Shown here: positions 61,499 to 64,000 of the stretch, one piece after another
Layout: every line of letters starts with the position of its first letter
Position numbering within the stretch: the stretch's first letter is position 1
NCBI RefSeq assembly: GCF_030463535.1
Contig: NC_132898.1
Span: 22,612,662 to 22,676,661 of the forward strand
DNA: 64,000 nucleotides
Source of the DNA: Salminus brasiliensis
Lineage: Eukaryota; Chordata; Actinopteri; Characiformes; Bryconidae
Direction: 5' to 3'
Notes under the pieces: generated by a model
Seen by the model: only the letters and a program-made list of their open reading frames with translations
The model's database searches: none
What the model was told of the DNA's origin: nothing
Position numbers and translations under genes: made by a program

Positions 61499-63581
61499 AC
61501 TAACTGAAGGTTTGGATTTGATGATGTGCTCCGGGCGTTTTTTGCTGCAGCAGTAGCGCATCGCACTGCGAGCTTCTTTATTAAACACGATTCTAAAAAA
61601 GAAGATGAACGGACCCTATAGAGACACAAACAAATAAATAAATAAATAAACAAGTAATAAAAAAACACATAATTGAAAATAACATTTTGTTTTCAGTTGC
61701 CTGCTGAATTATCCTTATTTCCACTGTTTCTGTATGGATGCTATGCTCATTTTGTTTTATTAATTGTATCTTATGTGAATACTAAGATACTACTACAACT
61801 AATAATAATAATGATAATAATATTATTATTATAAAGTAAATAAGATAAATAAAAGAGTGATGGTGTCACCTGTATGCAGTTGAGGGCAGCAAACAGATAG
61901 TGGAATAGAATCATATCGCTGTTTACAGAAAGCAGAGCCAGCAGACACGTCACAGTTACCAATAGCAACACACCACACGCTGTCCGTAAGCCATACCTAC
62001 ACAAACACACACACACACAGAGAGAGAGAAAGAGATGATGGTGAACTGGAACACAGCTGAGCACAGTCTAAAACAAGGTAAAACGTAACATGGACAGTCT
62101 ATGCAGGTTCCAGTAGATTTCCCCTAAAGTCTTGTGTGTATTTTAATGGTGAGTGTTTTTGATGACTTGAGTTGTGTGTAGAAGTCACAGAATTCACTCC
62201 TCTATTATTATGCCAGGTAGATCAGAAATGCACTGGGGATGTGAGTGTAATGTATAGAAACTAAAGGTAAGTGGGCATTATTAACCACACGTGTATGTGT
62301 GTGTGATAGTGGAGGTGCAACTCACACTGGTGGTTCTTTCTTCTCGTAGTTGTTTGATCTGAGAGAGCAGGAAGCTCTGGAGGCCAGAATATACAGGAAC
62401 AGGTTCATCTGTAAAACACACACACACACATTCTAATAAATGCATTCAACTATTTTATGTTGCACCCGTTGCAACTCCAATGTGCAAATGTACACACACA
62501 CAGTATTGAGCTGTGGAGCAGTAGAACTGTGTTCTCTGGAATGATGGAGCTCAGTAATCCTTTTGGGATGAGTTGAGGAGTTAGGAATGAGGTGGGGTGG
62601 GGATCATCTAACTTAATGACCTCAGTAATGCTCTTGTCACTGAATACAATCAAATCTTTAGAGCAATGCTGCAAAATTTAGCAGAAAACCTTTCCTGGAC
62701 AGTAGAGACAGTTGCCCCAACAAAACTCTTTTTTAATATCCTTGATAAATAAGCAATACAATGTTGGTGTCCCAATACGTTTGTCCATATTTTGTAGATA
62801 GATAGACAGACAGATAGATAGATTAGTGATGTAGTGTAGCAGGGATGTAACACTTACAGCCACAACGAGAGCGATGGGTCCGGCTAGACTCCAGATCAGA
62901 GTGTCATACATAGAGAGCCAGCAGAAATCAGGATTTCCATAACCTTCGGGATCTAAACCAACTGCCAGACCTACACACACACAAACACACACACACACAT
63001 TGTTAATATTATTATTATTTGAGCTGCTTATTTGGAATTTTAAGCCCTTTTTAACTTATCCTGGGGAAGTATGCCCAAGAAAGCCTACACCCCACCCTAC
63101 CGATTTTAGCTAATTTGATTTTTGCCAATTACCCCACCCCCTCACCACTCAATAGGACTCCCCCTATCATGTCAGGTGATCTACAACATGGCCAATTGTG
63201 CTTTTTCGGGCTCTGGCTGCTGATGGCAAAGCAAATTTTACATAACTCGCGTTCATCTGCAACAGAGTCCATGTTGTCTACGTAGGTTAATGCAGGCTGC
63301 CCAGCAGTATAAAATGTATTACTGCATCCGATTAAAGAACACTGGATTTTTCAGATAATGGTAACATATGACACTGTATTGTGTGCATGTGTGAAAACCC
63401 ACCAGTAATGATAGCAGGCAGACCCCAACCGATGAGATAGTAGAAACGCATGGGGCCGTAGTTGACGTCTCGAACTTCACTCAGCATCCGGTACACATGC
63501 AGCCCCTCCAGAAACAGCCAGGAGAACACGCACATGTAGAAGAACTGCAGCAGGATGGCTATAACTGTACACACAAACTGT

Positions 63582-63636
<55 letters not shown>

Positions 63637-63691
63637 AAAAAATGTCACAAATAACATTCATTATATTTGTTATATTCACCCCCCCCCCCCT

Positions 63692-63730
<39 letters not shown>

Positions 63731-63946
63731 CGCACAACTCTGTACCGGGTTGTCTGTTTGGTTGATGCCAAGGATGAAGAGCAGCTCAGCAATAAAGAGT
63801 GTGAAGGCTCCGTTGGTGATGATGCTGGTGCTGTTACTCTGCATGGCCCTCAGACAGGTGAGGAAGACCACAGTGAGAAAGAGGAAGGACAGGGTCACGC
63901 CCACTGTACTCCACGTCACCAGCTTTATGGGTAAAATCTCACCGTT
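58066..63946 (-). CDS. celsr2: CELSR/flamingo adhesion GPCR, 3' half (CELSR2-like), partial
   Basis: Seven-pass atypical cadherin of the core planar-polarity pathway, at the plasma membrane. The window holds twelve exons: 63946-63746, 63577-63403, 62970-62858, 62408-62326, 61996-61870, 61615-61505, 60855-60728, 60632-60556, 60452-60291, 59916-59752, 59644-59431, 58072-58066; about 520 residues. The first five cover the seven membrane segments (LVTWSTVGVTLSFLFLTVV; TVIAILLQFFYMCVFSWLFL; VRDVNYGPMRFYYLIGW; LAVGLDPEGYGNPDFCWLS; LLALLSVNSD, FHYLFAALNCIQ). The rest is cytoplasmic tail: DGRLYHLPYAESS, DSDSDSDLSELEDDQSGSYA, HKGILKKKPLSPIAE, DQLNGVAMSIKTGTVDDDSS. The tail is closer to CELSR2 than to CELSR1 or CELSR3. 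Cadherin, EGF, laminin-G and GPS parts lie beyond 64000. The last exon is the weakest: it adds only Glu-Ser and a stop. Confidence 0.9.
59891..59905 (+). promoter_or_regulatory. Full CTCF core match in a coding exon
   Basis: ccagcagggggcacc fits CCASYAGRKGGCRSY at all 15 positions. It lies in the CELSR exon 59752-59916, where the minus strand encodes Gly-Ala-Pro-Cys-Trp. Confidence 0.45.
59965..60258. repeat. Tandem array, 29-bp unit in a 58-bp higher-order repeat
   Basis: Two alternating 29-bp forms (cagcctacagtagtttaacc... and cagtctacagcagtttagcc...) repeat with a 58-bp period from about 60010 to 60255, more loosely before that. It fills most of the intron between CELSR exons 60291 and 59916 and stops about 35 bases before the donor side. 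Confidence 0.9.
61029..61396. mobile_element. Short DNA transposon with a second repeat nested inside
   Basis: Outer ends are inverted: tacactatatgaacaaaagt and acttttgtccatatactg. An inner repeat at about 61197-61345 contains aattcaattcaattactttt and tcacaaagcagctttacaga, phrases typical of a separate fish retroposon. In a CELSR intron. Confidence 0.65.
61170..61181 (+). promoter_or_regulatory. CTCF-like motif in a transposon copy
   Basis: ccagcagagggc matches the CTCF core; the bases after it fit less well. Confidence 0.3.
61463..61492. repeat. (GT)n microsatellite by CELSR exon donor
   Basis: About 13 GT units that begin roughly 12 bases inside the intron after the exon ending at 61505 (minus strand). 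Confidence 0.9.
62425..62800. mobile_element. Short DNA transposon copy
   Basis: ataaatgcattcaactattt at one end and gtgtcccaatacgtttgtcc at the other; the interior ctctggaatgatggagc and ctcttgtcactgaatacaat match 38400-38490. In a CELSR intron; followed by a short (GATA)n run at 62801-62822. Confidence 0.65.
63001..63400. other. CELSR intron, no recognised feature
   Basis: Intron between exons 63403 and 62970. No repeat family or motif that I can support beyond CA tracts at its 62975-63000 end. Confidence 0.5.
63584..63632. repeat. (GA)n microsatellite forming a CELSR acceptor
   Basis: About 24 GA units; on the minus strand the (TC)n run is the pyrimidine tract of the exon starting at 63577. 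Confidence 0.95.
63680..63729. repeat. Poly-C and (CA)n microsatellites
   Basis: Poly-C at 63680-63690 followed by about 17 CA units, just downstream of the CELSR donor at 63745. Confidence 0.9.
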
Positions 63947-64000
63947 CTGAGAGAAACACAAACACACACACACACACACACACCAGTGAACCTCAAACAT

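Noticed and set aside
1-64000. CRISPR arrays, operons, ribosome binding sites, phage or plasmid features
   Set aside because: The window is clearly vertebrate nuclear DNA; the tandem arrays have no CRISPR-like spacer pattern.

Overview
The window looks like nuclear DNA of a ray-finned (teleost) fish. It holds vertebrate multi-exon genes with GT-AG introns, dense dinucleotide microsatellites, and fish-type dispersed elements: a tRNA-derived SINE, an L2-like LINE tail, a hAT remnant and several short inverted-repeat transposons. I recognise four protein-coding genes by their protein sequence. The species cannot be fixed from this window.

Layout, left to right. (1) 973-4352, plus strand: the last four coding exons of a divergent D-type cyclin, best candidate ccndx; its first exon lies before the window. 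(2) 9107-23256, minus strand: a complete six-exon nuak2 (LKB1-activated AMPK-related kinase), tail to tail with the cyclin. (3) 26494-53339, plus strand: a complete 14-exon dstyk (dual serine/threonine and tyrosine kinase), head to head with nuak2 across a 3.2 kb intergenic stretch with a tandem duplication and CpG-rich patches. (4) 58066-63946, minus strand: the 3' half of a CELSR/flamingo adhesion GPCR, most like CELSR2, with all seven membrane segments and the cytoplasmic tail, tail to tail with dstyk. NUAK2 and DSTYK are also close neighbours on human chromosome 1q32, which supports the calls. The four genes do not form a pathway: they cover cell-cycle entry, LKB1 signalling, FGF/cell-death signalling and planar cell polarity.

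The rest is introns and intergenic DNA rich in repeats. Most notable are an inverted-repeat element at 4.5-5.8 kb filled with about 17 copies of a 72-bp minisatellite; a perfect 123-bp palindrome in nuak2 intron 1; three dstyk introns that open with degenerate tandem arrays just after the 5' splice site; and many 3' splice sites whose pyrimidine tract is a (TG)n or (TC)n microsatellite. I found no certain new biological system. Exon boundaries were read by eye from splice consensus, reading phase and remembered vertebrate orthologues, so they are strong hypotheses, not transcript-proven.
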